Shown here piece after piece: positions 1 through 7,045 of a DNA stretch of 7,454 nt (position 1 is the stretch's first letter; each line of letters starts with the position of its first letter). The position numbers and the translations under genes are program-made. The notes under the pieces were generated by a model. It saw nothing but the letters and a program-made list of their open reading frames with translations, made no database searches and had not been told where the DNA came from. This DNA is from Bacteroidia bacterium. Lineage in GTDB: Bacteria > Bacteroidota > Bacteroidia > NS11-12g > UBA955. The stretch lies in the NCBI GenBank assembly GCA_020848595.1, contig JADLHV010000226.1, positions 1 through 7,454 of the forward strand, written 5' to 3'.

Positions 1-231
1 AATCAAACGCCGGTATATGTCATAATAGAAGTTACAATTGGAACCGATTCTATGATGTATAATCCGAAAACAGTTTATTCTTCAGGAACAAGATATAGTG
101 AAAATGCCATAACAGCATTAGAGCAATTGAGTTTGCGCTTTGTACCTGCAAAGAAAAATGGAAAGAATGTCCCAAGTACATTGTTAATTCCAATACGATT
201 CGACAATAGAAAAAGATCATCCAATTATTAG
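1..231 (+). CDS. TonB-family protein, C-terminal end (partial, 5' end outside window)
   Basis: Frame 1 is open from the window edge to a TAG at 229-231, giving 76 visible residues. They read like a TonB C-terminal domain: a strand VYVIIEVTIGTD (residues 5-16), a helix around SENAITALEQL (33-43), then FVPAKKNGKNVPSTLLIPIRF (47-67 as one stretch), which fits the family pattern of 'PAKKNGKPV' followed by a last strand 'IPIxF'. In the family this domain sits in the periplasm and contacts TonB-dependent outer-membrane receptors to pass on energy from the ExbB/ExbD motor. Many Bacteroidota proteins use the same fold without being the main TonB, so 'TonB family' is as far as I go. The N-terminal anchor and any extra domains cannot be seen. 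The following gene starts 21 bases after the stop, so the two are probably cotranscribed. Confidence 0.8.
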   Translation, partial: NQTPVYVIIEVTIGTDSMMYNPKTVYSSGTRYSENAITALEQLSLRFVPAKKNGKNVPSTLLIPIRFDNRKRSSNY

Positions 232-252
232 AAAAAAGTCATAAGAAGAGAG

Positions 253-1029
253 ATGCCCGAATTTATTTTAGTTAATCCACAAGTGGCGCCATTTGTCGCT
301 CATTTACAATTAAATCGACCTAAAGAACTCAACGCCCTTAACCTCGAATTAATGCTCGAGATTAAAGAAGCCTTAATACAACTTGATGCCGACCCTAAAG
401 TACGTGCTATTGTTATTAGTGGTAACGAAAGAGCTTTTGCCGCTGGGGCCGATATAAAACAAATGGCAGGAAGAACAGCCATGGACATGCTAAAAATAGA
501 CCAATTCTCAACTTGGGACAGCATTAGAAAAACAAAAAAACCGATGATTGCGGCAGTTAGTGGATTTGCATTAGGAGGAGGTTGCGAATTGGCCATGATT
601 TGTGATATTATTATTGCCAGTGAAACAGCTCAATTTGGTCAACCAGAAATCAATATTGGCATTATGCCAGGCGCAGGTGGTACACAACGTTTAACTCGAA
701 TTGTAGGCAAAAACAAAGCGATGGAGCTCGTTTTAACCGGTACTTTCATTTCAGCACAACAAGCCCATTATTATGGCTTAGCTAATAAAGTTGTCCCTAT
801 CGAATTTTACTTAAGTGAAGCTATAAAAATGGCCACTTTAATTGCCGAAAAATCTCCTTTAGCTGTTCAATTAGCTAAAGAAAGTGTGCTAAGAGCTTAC
901 GAAATGCCTTTGCAAGAAGCTTTGTATTTTGAACGCAAAAATTTCTATATGTTGTTTGCTTCAGAAGACCAAAAAGAAGGCATGGCAGCATTCGTAGAAA
1001 AAAGAAAACCAGAATTTACTGGAAAGTAA
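253..1029 (+). CDS. Enoyl-CoA hydratase/isomerase (crotonase) family protein
   Basis: This 258-residue protein has the usual length of a single-domain crotonase, which hydrates trans-2-enoyl-CoA to 3-hydroxyacyl-CoA in the cytoplasm, as in beta-oxidation, butyrate or phenylacetate routes. Family motifs are in order: N-terminal LNRPKELNAL (20-29), the CoA-binding and oxyanion-hole segment FAAGADIKQM (62-71), the second oxyanion segment FALGGGCELAM (105-115), FGQPEINIGIMPGAGGTQRL (128-147) and a basic C-terminus ending FVEKRKPEF (247-255). Both catalytic glutamates are present: E112 in GGGCEL and E132 in GQPE, matching the two acid/base residues of mitochondrial short-chain enoyl-CoA hydratase. 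Having both favours a true hydratase over an isomerase or a dead paralogue. The exact substrate (crotonyl-, methylglutaconyl- or aromatic-pathway CoA) cannot be told. The start at 253 fits the family N-terminus; a purine-rich AAGAAGAGAG lies just before it. It follows the TonB-like gene by 21 bases, with no metabolic neighbours visible. Confidence 0.95.
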   Translation: MPEFILVNPQVAPFVAHLQLNRPKELNALNLELMLEIKEALIQLDADPKVRAIVISGNERAFAAGADIKQMAGRTAMDMLKIDQFSTWDSIRKTKKPMIAAVSGFALGGGCELAMICDIIIASETAQFGQPEINIGIMPGAGGTQRLTRIVGKNKAMELVLTGTFISAQQAHYYGLANKVVPIEFYLSEAIKMATLIAEKSPLAVQLAKESVLRAYEMPLQEALYFERKNFYMLFASEDQKEGMAAFVEKRKPEFTGK

Positions 1030-1063
1030 ATCTTCTATAAATCATGTTTCCGCTTATATAAAT

Positions 1064-1082
1064 TTATCTATATATTAGATAA
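1064..1082 (+). terminator. Weak AT-rich hairpin after the crotonase gene
   Basis: TTATCTA (1064-1070) and TAGATAA (1076-1082) pair perfectly around a 5-base loop, 35 bases after the crotonase stop. The stem is AT-rich and has no clean T-run behind it, only TTGTTATCCTT. It may help end or protect the upstream mRNA, but in DNA of this composition it could be chance. Confidence 0.22.
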
Positions 1083-1153
1083 TTGTTATCCTTAGGCAAC
1101 CTATATTCTATTTCTTAAGTCTTTAATTTAGAATCAACTTAATCAAGTCAATT

Positions 1154-2548
1154 ATGAAAAACAAACTACTCATCCTAGCTTTTACAACATTCATCACTCT
1201 AACTGTATTGAGTGCTGCCAATAATACTATAGCCTTTATCTATCAATCGGGCAATAATTGTGAATACAGTTTTAGAGATACCATGGGTAGCAGAACCTAT
1301 ACACCAACTTATTCGTATTGGGACTTTGGAGATGGAGATTCTGTGGCAAGTTTACATGCTATACACAACTATGCAAGCAATGGAACTTATACCGTTATAC
1401 ATTATACCACAAATGGCGTTATAGCAGACACTGCCATAATTTCACTTACTATAAATTGCAAATCGAATTTGCCTTTAAAAGCGGCATTTCAATATAATGT
1501 AATAGACACATTTGGTGTTACTTCAATGGCATACTTCTATAATACATCAGAAGGCAGACCACTATCATTTTATTGGTCATTTGGAGATGGCAATGTATCA
1601 AGTCAAGAGAACCCAATTCATGCTTATAATTCGAGCGTCACTCAAACATATACAGTTTGTTTAGCCATACTCGATAGCAGTTCAAATAGTGATACTTTTT
1701 GTCAGAATATTACAGTTCAACCAGACTCATGTAATACATTTTATGCAGCATTTAATTGGCAATACGACACCATTTGTAATAGTATTGTTTTTAACGACAA
1801 CAGCTATTATACTGCAAGCAATTTCGAATGGCAATTTGGAGATGGCAACAACTCTACATCAAAAAATCCAGTTCATCAATACAATAGCACCATTCATCAA
1901 TCGTATACAATTACACTTAAAGCATCCAATCAAAGATGTGTAGCCTACTATTCACTAAAAGTTAAACCTAAATGCAGAACATGTTATTCGGTAGTAGCGG
2001 AGATTGAATTAATGGTAGATTCGAGTCAGCCATCAAAAGCAAAACTTTACAATAATTCAACAGGAGCCATTCAATCACATTATTGGGATTTTGGCGATGG
2101 AGACACTTCCCTATTGGTGGCACCAACACATGTCTATACCAATTCAGGGCAAATTCACTTAGTATATGTGGTAACAGACACTTTAAATTGTAAGGATACA
2201 TTTGATTTATTCTTTGAAATAGACTCATTTGGGCATATTAAACGAGGAAATATCACCTTTACTTTAGAAGTGATAGACAATACCCATACTTCGTCAATCA
2301 TCAATCCGCATAAAAATGGAGCACCCTATGTTTTATATCCATTGCCTGCCAATAATTTACTTTACATAAAAAGCGAACTATCAAATCCAACAAGACTTAT
2401 AATACACGACAATATGAGTAAAATGCTATATAGCGGACTAATTTCGAGTGAAAACCCATTAGTAATTGACACTCAAAATTGGGCAGATGGTTGGTATATT
2501 TTGCGCGATGAAGATGGTAGAAGTTACAAAATTATTATTATTCATTGA
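1154..2548 (+). CDS. Secreted PKD-repeat protein with T9SS C-terminal sorting domain
   Basis: The 464-residue protein starts with a signal peptide (K2-K4, hydrophobic core to about residue 20, likely cleavage near LSA-A at 21/22). Four PKD domains follow, each marked by its signature: WDFGDG 56-61, WSFGDG 141-146, WQFGDG 226-231 and WDFGDG 311-316, so the spacing is exactly 85 residues every time. Each is followed by the usual '(N)PxHxY' strand, for example NPIHAY (153-158) and NPVHQY (238-243). From about residue 391 comes a T9SS type A sorting domain: YPLPANNLLYI (395-405), a middle strand RLIIHD, then GWYILRDEDGRSYKIIII near the end. In this family PKD domains are extracellular beta-sandwiches involved in adhesion or spacing, and the tail directs export by the Por machinery and is then removed. 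No enzyme domain is visible, so it is probably an adhesin-like or surface-structure protein. About ten cysteines lie mostly near domain borders and could form disulfides. It has its own 124-base upstream gap. Confidence 0.9.
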   Translation: MKNKLLILAFTTFITLTVLSAANNTIAFIYQSGNNCEYSFRDTMGSRTYTPTYSYWDFGDGDSVASLHAIHNYASNGTYTVIHYTTNGVIADTAIISLTINCKSNLPLKAAFQYNVIDTFGVTSMAYFYNTSEGRPLSFYWSFGDGNVSSQENPIHAYNSSVTQTYTVCLAILDSSSNSDTFCQNITVQPDSCNTFYAAFNWQYDTICNSIVFNDNSYYTASNFEWQFGDGNNSTSKNPVHQYNSTIHQSYTITLKASNQRCVAYYSLKVKPKCRTCYSVVAEIELMVDSSQPSKAKLYNNSTGAIQSHYWDFGDGDTSLLVAPTHVYTNSGQIHLVYVVTDTLNCKDTFDLFFEIDSFGHIKRGNITFTLEVIDNTHTSSIINPHKNGAPYVLYPLPANNLLYIKSELSNPTRLIIHDNMSKMLYSGLISSENPLVIDTQNWADGWYILRDEDGRSYKIIIIH

Positions 2549-2558
2549 TTAAATAATT

Positions 2559-2579
2559 CTATAGCGGATGAGCTATTAG
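2559..2579 (+). terminator. Possible weak terminator hairpin after the PKD gene
   Basis: ATAGC (2561-2565) pairs with GCTAT (2572-2576) over a 6-base loop, and a bulged T allows two more pairs (C2559-G2579, T2560-A2578). A T-rich stretch, CTCTTATTTTTC, follows about ten bases later. The stem is short and the T-run is displaced, so this is only a weak candidate for ending the PKD-gene transcript. Confidence 0.2.
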
Positions 2580-2640
2580 TATCTCTTATTTTTCAGTATA
2601 TGCAACACCTGATTTGAAAAAAAAGCTATAACGTTTTGGC

Positions 2641-2661
2641 AAGATAATTGAAAGTTATCTT
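2641..2661 (+). promoter_or_regulatory. Hairpin immediately upstream of the DUF1573 start codon
   Basis: AAGATAA (2641-2647) is perfectly complementary to TTATCTT (2655-2661), with a 7-base loop TTGAAAG. The stem ends only two bases before the ATG at 2664, so in the mRNA it would occupy the ribosome landing zone and might lower or gate translation. No Shine-Dalgarno sequence is visible, which is normal in this phylum. The stem is AT-rich and weak, and regulation is inference only. Confidence 0.28.
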
Positions 2662-2663
2662 CT

Positions 2664-3383
2664 ATGCGACTAAAACTTCTTATATACTCTTTACTGATTT
2701 TCATCCATAACATAAACGCACAAACCTATAAAAATAGTTACAATCACCACTTGGGCATACTACCCAGTGGGGTCTTAGACTCGCAACAATTCATACTCTA
2801 TGCCTTTGTAAATGAAGACATCAAAGACTATCAATTCCGATCTGGTTGCGGCTGTGTCTCTTTGTATTGGGATTCTACTTATACCTTAAACCATCCGCAT
2901 ATAACTTTTATTTACAACTCATCGGGTAATGATGGAAAGATTACCCGCTATGGGGTTGTTTATTTGACGAAAAAAGACTTTACTATCGATTCAGTCAGAC
3001 TTAGTATCGAAACCATCGTGCACAAAACTAAAGTCGACCGACCTACCTTGAAAAATCAATACGACACTGCCATAGCTTTTGAAACAACTACACACGATTT
3101 CGACACATTGGTGGAAGGAGAACATGGCAGATGGCGATTCAAATTCAAAAACAATGGACCCGTTCCAATCACCATATACGATGCCGCTTCAAGTTGCGGA
3201 TGTGTGGTTCCAAATTATTCTAAAGAACCTATACTCCCTGGCGAAGAAAGTGAAATTTCGGTCGAATTTAATAGCAGTGGCAAAATAGGCCTGTTTAATA
3301 AAAGTGTCATTGTGAGGTTTACAAATGGACAAACTATAACATTAACTATTAGCGGGGAAGTGATTCCCAATCGAAAGAAATAA
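2664..3383 (+). CDS. Exported DUF1573 domain protein
   Basis: The 239-residue protein opens with a signal peptide (R2, K4, hydrophobic to about residue 15, likely cleavage after NAQ at 18-20). Residues about 140-235 form a clear DUF1573 domain: HDFDTLVEGE (144-153), FKNNGPVPITI (161-171), the family's cysteine motif SSCGC (176-180), PILPGEESEISVEFNSSGKIG (189-209 region) and a last strand ITLTISGEV. The domain is an Ig-like beta sandwich found in exported Bacteroidota proteins; its function is not established, though the fold resembles chaperone or ciliary-type Ig modules. The N-terminal half has a second, degenerate copy with SGCGC at 60-64 and NSSGNDGKI at 85-93, so the protein seems to be a tandem pair. 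There is no T9SS tail and no lipobox, so periplasmic location is most likely. It lies 115 bases after the PKD gene, on the same strand, and converges with the next gene. Confidence 0.85.
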   Translation: MRLKLLIYSLLIFIHNINAQTYKNSYNHHLGILPSGVLDSQQFILYAFVNEDIKDYQFRSGCGCVSLYWDSTYTLNHPHITFIYNSSGNDGKITRYGVVYLTKKDFTIDSVRLSIETIVHKTKVDRPTLKNQYDTAIAFETTTHDFDTLVEGEHGRWRFKFKNNGPVPITIYDAASSCGCVVPNYSKEPILPGEESEISVEFNSSGKIGLFNKSVIVRFTNGQTITLTISGEVIPNRKK

Positions 3384-3433
3384 ACTGATAGAGCTTGATT
3401 CAAAAATAAATTTTAGCCAAACTTTAGATTAAA

Positions 3434-3465
3434 TGTTATAATTATAACAAATCATTTTTTGATTT
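3434..3465. terminator. Possible bidirectional terminator between convergent genes
   Basis: Two inverted repeats lie in the 124-base gap between the convergent stops. TGTTATAATTATAACA (3434-3449) is a perfect 16-base palindrome. AAATCA (3449-3454) pairs with TGATTT (3460-3465) across a T5 loop. Flanking A and T runs exist on both sides (for example CTATTTTTAA at 3471-3480). The position between stops at 3383 (plus) and 3508 (minus) fits a shared terminator, but the stems contain few G-C pairs, so efficiency is doubtful. Confidence 0.35.
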
Positions 3466-3507
3466 AAATCCTATTTTTAAAACCAGCTTCAGTTATTTAA
3501 CAATAAA

Positions 3508-5868
3508 TCAATTCGTGTTTCCTCTAATAAATTTGGCGCTATAAGATCCTGAACGAATGAAGTAAACCCCAGACTCATAACTTGAAACATCCAATGCGAC
3601 AGAACCTTCAAGAGGCTCTAAAATATCTACTACTTGACCAATAGAATTATAGATATAAATTAAGTCTTTACCAGATACTTCAATGTTCAAAATATCGAAT
3701 ACAGGATTCGGATACAATTTCAGTCCAATACCTGAGTTATAGTCAACTAAATTGACCGAAACATTGTTCTCTACATATACAACAGATGTATTAGTTATTA
3801 CTGGCTTGTTTAAATCAAAATAGATGTAAGCGGTATTTTCAATTGAATCGCCCAATGCGAGATTCTCCATAGTATTAATGCTGAATCGGATATAACCTTT
3901 GCTCATGGCTTCATTCAACTTTTTTGGTTTTAAGAAAATATCTTTGAAAGTGAAAACAAGCTTACCGTTTTTAAACTCGAAAGTATAAGGGTGGCTAGCT
4001 CCATTAATTTTTAAGGTTTCGTAATTCAATTTAGAGGAAAGTGGATCTTCAACAACTACATCATAGGCATCATCGTTACCTTCATTTTGAAATTCGATGA
4101 AATAATCCAATCTTGAAATTGTAAGAGGCTTGATTTGCTTCTGTGCACAAATCTTACTGTTAGGGTCGTAACTGTATACCACTAGTTGGCAAGTGGTATC
4201 TGAATTATCCGCATAATTTATTTCCGTAGAATCGATATTCACAAACACTTTGTGGCAAATTACTGAATCCGGTTTTGTATTAGCGGTATCAATCCAGGCC
4301 GACACACGAATCCAACGTTTCTCAAAATAATCTAGGTTGTAAATACGTCCATTAGCTTGATTTGCCGACTTAGAATAAAAATTACTATCCATATTACCTA
4401 CATTCAATTTCGAGTCAAGTAATACAGTTAGATTAACCGAATCTACTGGATATCCTTTGTTTTCTATCATAGCACCATATCCATCTATGGAATTCCATCT
4501 AGTTCGAATAGATACAAGCGCTTTAACTCCCACATCATAGCCCTTAGGATCCATGATAGGAACATTTTTCCAATAAGCGTTTCCAATCTGAGTTGGAATT
4601 GTATTTGCACCTGCGCATGCCGCTAATTTACCAGCGCCAAACATTGACACAGTATCAGGTATCACATACATTCGGTAATGTCCTGTGTCGTCGGTCTTAG
4701 CAGAAGCATAAAAGCTTGTAGCTTTTCCATAAACGATATAGTTTTTTAAACGGTGTTCTCCAGAATCAACTACACAATTACTATCCTTATCAATGTAGGC
4801 AATTCCTTCCATTGCTGCACCTTCAGCGAGCTCGACATGATAGCTTGAATTGGGTTTATAAATTTTAGTGTAGACACCATTTGAAGCACAATAAGGATTT
4901 GTTACTCCGTTTCCAGAAGCTTGAGGAAATTCCAAATTTTTCCAGATAGAATCCCCAGGGCATAAGATATTGTAATAAACATCTTTATTATTGTTTGCAT
5001 TGTATGAAAACCAAATTACCTTACCATCGTATACATGAAGTGGCGAATAAGGTGATCCCATATCCCCCGAAGTGACTCTAATTGTCTTAGTCGTACTATC
5101 AAATTCTCTTATTTGTCTATTCTGACTAAAGTCCATAGAATAAATATGATCGTTTGTCCGATCGATTGCGTAAAAATCCGAGACTCCATAACCTGAGGAA
5201 GTGTTTCGATAAAAAGTGTCTCCCTCCATATAAGCAAACCCATAAGTAACATTGTTATTAATCATCCCTACGCTTGTGAGAACCACTCTATTTTTACCTG
5301 CAATTAACTTAGTACGGACAAAATCCCCATTCGAGTAGTTAAATAGGGCAACAAACTTATTTGTAGTGGTATCATAATGATAAACAGTTCCCGCATAACT
5401 TGTAGTTGCGACACGCAAATATAAATCAGTGGTACTTCCAGCTGCGTCAATATATTGCATAGTTGAATCGAAGGTACCACCAGGAATGACATTCCATTTA
5501 CCTCCAACATATTCCATAACACCAAAGTACTTTTGAGCAGGCGCATTTACTCCATTGAGTCTTGCGATATTACCAACGCCTAAAATTCTGTTACCCCACA
5601 TTAGTAGTCTCATTGGTTGTCCAACAATGATATGCGTATTTATTACTTTCCAATTACTCCCATCGTAATAACCATAATTCAAAGCCATTGAATCCGACTT
5701 ATTTAGATAATTGTATGTGAAGTGATGATAATAAGGAAAGGTATAATCAACTCCAGCAGACATATAATATCCTGCTTGCTTGCTCATGGTTCTTAAAACC
5801 GGATTGCATTGAGAAAAGGAATAAAAGAAATACAAAAACGCAAATAAGGATAAAAGTAATTTTTTCAT
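3508..5868 (-). CDS. Large secreted T9SS cargo protein with propeller-like N-terminus and conserved pre-tail domain
   Basis: The 786-residue protein begins with a signal peptide (K2-K3, hydrophobic to about residue 16, likely cleavage after SFSQ at 17-20). Residues about 60-340 are rich in short strands and repeat-like phrases such as NWKVI (72-76) and KWNVI (124-128), suggesting a beta-propeller or similar repeat fold, although no named family is recognised. Residues about 354-405 read EGIAYIDKDSNCVVDSGE followed by DDTGHYRMYVIPD, a carboxypeptidase-regulatory/SdrD-B-like module; D360, D362, N364, D368 and E371 fit an EF-hand-type calcium loop. About 560-700 is the conserved domain often placed before T9SS tails (YDPNSKICAQ at 567-576, IEFQNEGNDDAYDVVVEDPL, ENTAYIYFDLNKPVITNT), probably DUF7619/DUF11-like. 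The last 70 residues are a type A sorting domain: LKLYPNPVFDILNIEV (717-731), IYIYNSIGQVV, SGVYFIRSGSYSAKFIRG. It should be exported to the surface or medium by T9SS. No catalytic motif is seen. It is monocistronic here, facing the DUF1573 gene. Confidence 0.9.
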   Translation of the reverse strand: MKKLLLSLFAFLYFFYSFSQCNPVLRTMSKQAGYYMSAGVDYTFPYYHHFTYNYLNKSDSMALNYGYYDGSNWKVINTHIIVGQPMRLLMWGNRILGVGNIARLNGVNAPAQKYFGVMEYVGGKWNVIPGGTFDSTMQYIDAAGSTTDLYLRVATTSYAGTVYHYDTTTNKFVALFNYSNGDFVRTKLIAGKNRVVLTSVGMINNNVTYGFAYMEGDTFYRNTSSGYGVSDFYAIDRTNDHIYSMDFSQNRQIREFDSTTKTIRVTSGDMGSPYSPLHVYDGKVIWFSYNANNNKDVYYNILCPGDSIWKNLEFPQASGNGVTNPYCASNGVYTKIYKPNSSYHVELAEGAAMEGIAYIDKDSNCVVDSGEHRLKNYIVYGKATSFYASAKTDDTGHYRMYVIPDTVSMFGAGKLAACAGANTIPTQIGNAYWKNVPIMDPKGYDVGVKALVSIRTRWNSIDGYGAMIENKGYPVDSVNLTVLLDSKLNVGNMDSNFYSKSANQANGRIYNLDYFEKRWIRVSAWIDTANTKPDSVICHKVFVNIDSTEINYADNSDTTCQLVVYSYDPNSKICAQKQIKPLTISRLDYFIEFQNEGNDDAYDVVVEDPLSSKLNYETLKINGASHPYTFEFKNGKLVFTFKDIFLKPKKLNEAMSKGYIRFSINTMENLALGDSIENTAYIYFDLNKPVITNTSVVYVENNVSVNLVDYNSGIGLKLYPNPVFDILNIEVSGKDLIYIYNSIGQVVDILEPLEGSVALDVSSYESGVYFIRSGSYSAKFIRGNTN

Positions 5869-5984
5869 TTGGGTGGATTATTTGTAGTTTTAGACGAAAA
5901 GAGTTTCAATTATGTGGCAATTTATATAAATTTAATAATAGAAAGTTCAAATTCAGATAAATAGTAAACTATTATGACAATTTA

Positions 5985-6016
5985 AAAAGTTAATCAGATT
6001 GGTAATCAAAATCAAA
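5985..6016 (-). promoter_or_regulatory. Candidate Bacteroidota promoter for the minus-strand T9SS gene
   Basis: Read on the minus strand, TTTG (complement of 6013-6016) is followed after 20 bases by TAACTTTT (complement of 5985-5992). This fits TTTG-N19/20-TAnnTTTG except for the last base. It would give a leader of roughly 110 bases before the ATG at 5868. Such AT-rich DNA yields chance matches, so confidence is modest. Confidence 0.35.
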
Positions 6017-6186
6017 TTCATCAACTAATTGAGTGCTAATATAGATTTAAGCATATCTAATTAGTAGGCATACGATTCCATAAGTTCAGAGAATAGTTTC
6101 TATTGAGTAGGTCTGAGTAAAAAGAAACGACATCATTCATATTGCTCAATTAAAACTTAAAACAATATAATAGGTATAGAAAATGA

Positions 6187-6217
6187 TTTGAAAAATACAA
6201 AATAATACCTAATTTCG
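6187..6217 (+). promoter_or_regulatory. Promoter for the lipoprotein gene, giving a nearly leaderless mRNA
   Basis: TTTG (6187-6190), a 19-base spacer and TAATTTCG (6210-6217) match the Bacteroidota consensus TTTG-N19-TAnnTTTG with a single mismatch. Initiation normally falls a few bases after the -7 element, which here is about 6221-6225, while the start codon is at 6226. The transcript would therefore have almost no 5' leader. Confidence 0.6.
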
Positions 6218-6225
6218 TTAAGCCT

Positions 6226-6840
6226 ATGAAAACTAAGACCCTACTAATCATTGCCATTATAAGTCTCGGGCTTGGGTCCTGCCGACTGACCGACAAACCC
6301 AAGCAATTGAGCGGCACCGTTACAGAAAACATTACCTTAGCGCCTATAAGTGGAGCCATCGTCACCTTGTCTATCGAAAAACAAAGTGCAAGCAATCGTG
6401 TATATTATCAAAAGCTTGGTTCGACCCTTACAAGAGAAGACGGCAGTTACGACATAAGCTTCGATTGGGACAAACATGAAACATACGTGGTTCAAGTGTC
6501 ATGCGAGCACTACATCGAAAACCTATATTACAACGCACAATCAGAATTCAAGCAGAAGTCACCCAAAGCACACATCATCTTGAAACCCAAAGCCTATGTC
6601 CTATTGCGAATGAAAGGCAACAAAGGCGCTTCGGAAGCCTATGTAAACTTGGGATTAAGCAATCAGGATGCTCACCTATACAAAGGACAAGATTCTACAT
6701 TTATAAGCGTTCTAGAGGGCAATGTCCCTCAAACCATGCGTTATTCGAAATGGAATAGTAGCGGAGTGAAAATTGAGGATGGCAATTTAGAATTTAATAT
6801 AAAGGCGAAAGACACCGTCGAGCATTTATTTGAATTCTAG
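6226..6840 (+). CDS. Lipoprotein with carboxypeptidase regulatory-like domain
   Basis: The 204-residue protein starts with a lipoprotein signal peptide: K2 and K4, a hydrophobic stretch to residue 16, and lipobox L16-G17-S18-C19, with C19 the expected lipidated cysteine. Residue 20 onwards reads RLTDKPKQ, without an obvious surface-export acidic motif, so inner versus outer membrane and facing side are uncertain. Residues about 28-100 resemble a carboxypeptidase-regulatory-like (CarbopepD_reg/CNA-B-type) beta sandwich: LSGTVTE, PISGAIVTLSI, then the hallmark REDGSYDISFDWD (70-82 region), YVVQVSCEHYIE. The second half (about 105-204) is also strand-rich but I do not recognise it. Such domains usually act as structural or binding modules in envelope proteins; no enzyme motif is present. 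It appears to be a single-gene transcript, divergent from the T9SS gene and followed by the tRNA locus after 140 bases. Confidence 0.85.
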   Translation: MKTKTLLIIAIISLGLGSCRLTDKPKQLSGTVTENITLAPISGAIVTLSIEKQSASNRVYYQKLGSTLTREDGSYDISFDWDKHETYVVQVSCEHYIENLYYNAQSEFKQKSPKAHIILKPKAYVLLRMKGNKGASEAYVNLGLSNQDAHLYKGQDSTFISVLEGNVPQTMRYSKWNSSGVKIEDGNLEFNIKAKDTVEHLFEF

Positions 6841-6918
6841 TTTATTTCGGGTGGATGAAGCACAAAACCCAAGAGACAAAGAGCAGATTCCACGTAAACG
6901 AGCACGACATTAAATTTA

Positions 6919-6950
6919 TTTCAGAAAAATAAAAAATACATCTAAATTTG
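6919..6950 (+). promoter_or_regulatory. Promoter of the tRNA locus
   Basis: TAAATTTG at 6943-6950 is a perfect TAnnTTTG -7 element, followed by C as is common in strong stable-RNA promoters of this phylum. Twenty bases upstream lies TTTC (6919-6922), a three-of-four match to the -33 TTTG. Initiation would fall near 6955, about 25 bases before the tRNA-like sequence at 6981. No comparable element precedes the intact tRNA at 7114, so this is probably the promoter for both. Confidence 0.6.
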
Positions 6951-6952
6951 CA

Positions 6953-6968
6953 TTCCCTAAAAAGGGAA
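6953..6968 (+). repeat. Small hairpin at the predicted 5' end of the tRNA precursor
   Basis: TTCCCT (6953-6958) pairs perfectly with AGGGAA (6963-6968) around an AAAA loop. It overlaps the predicted transcription start, so whether the whole hairpin is in the RNA depends on the exact start base. It could cap the precursor's 5' end or be incidental. Confidence 0.4.
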
Positions 6969-6992
6969 AGTTATTAAAATGGGGGATTAGCT

Positions 6993-7012
6993 CTCCCGAT
7001 AGCTATCGGGAG
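6993..7012. repeat. Palindrome 1, in the D-loop of the tRNA-like copy
   Basis: The core TCCCGATAGCTATCGGGA (6994-7011) is a perfect 18-base palindrome, and the flanking C6993 and G7012 extend it to 20. It replaces AGCT of the normal D-loop, or equivalently adds TCCCGAT and ATCGGGA on either side of it. It is far richer in GC than its surroundings. Confidence 0.9.
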
Positions 7013-7021
7013 GCTAGAGCG

Positions 7022-7041
7022 TCCCGCAAGCAATTGCGGGA
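7022..7041. repeat. Palindrome 2, replacing the anticodon arm of the tRNA-like copy
   Basis: TCCCGCAA (7022-7029) and TTGCGGGA (7034-7041) form a perfect 8-base-pair stem closed by GCAA (7030-7033), a GNRA tetraloop. It takes the place of the 17-base anticodon arm of the intact tRNA and shares the TCCCG/CGGGA feet of palindrome 1. Confidence 0.9.
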
Positions 7042-7045
7042 AGGT

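Larger units (their letters stand above)
5869..6225. other. Divergent intergenic region (357 bases) without a gene
   Basis: This stretch separates the minus-strand T9SS gene from the plus-strand lipoprotein gene. It is very AT-rich and stop-dense in all frames, and I find no convincing coding sequence, RNA gene or long repeat. What it holds are two promoter candidates, one for each flanking gene, listed separately. Confidence 0.7.

Noticed and set aside
300..596. An open minus-strand frame of 98 codons inside the crotonase gene
   Set aside because: It is fully antisense to a well-conserved enzyme and its translation resembles no family.
1030..1153. A promoter for the PKD gene using TAATTTAG near 1126-1133
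   Set aside because: The -7 match is fair but no TTTG-like element lies 19-20 bases upstream, so in this AT-rich gap it is not convincing.
1689..2228. Short open frames on both strands inside the PKD gene, and similar ones at 3079-3403, 5304-5546 and 6501-6758
   Set aside because: All lie within or run over the ends of clearly coding genes in another frame and have no recognisable protein features.
6150..6395. An open minus-strand frame across the lipoprotein promoter and start
   Set aside because: It overlaps the lipoprotein signal peptide and promoter antisense, and shows no domain or signal of its own.
6841..6865. A terminator after the lipoprotein gene using GGGT and ACCC
   Set aside because: The stem is only four pairs across a long loop, with no T-run after it.
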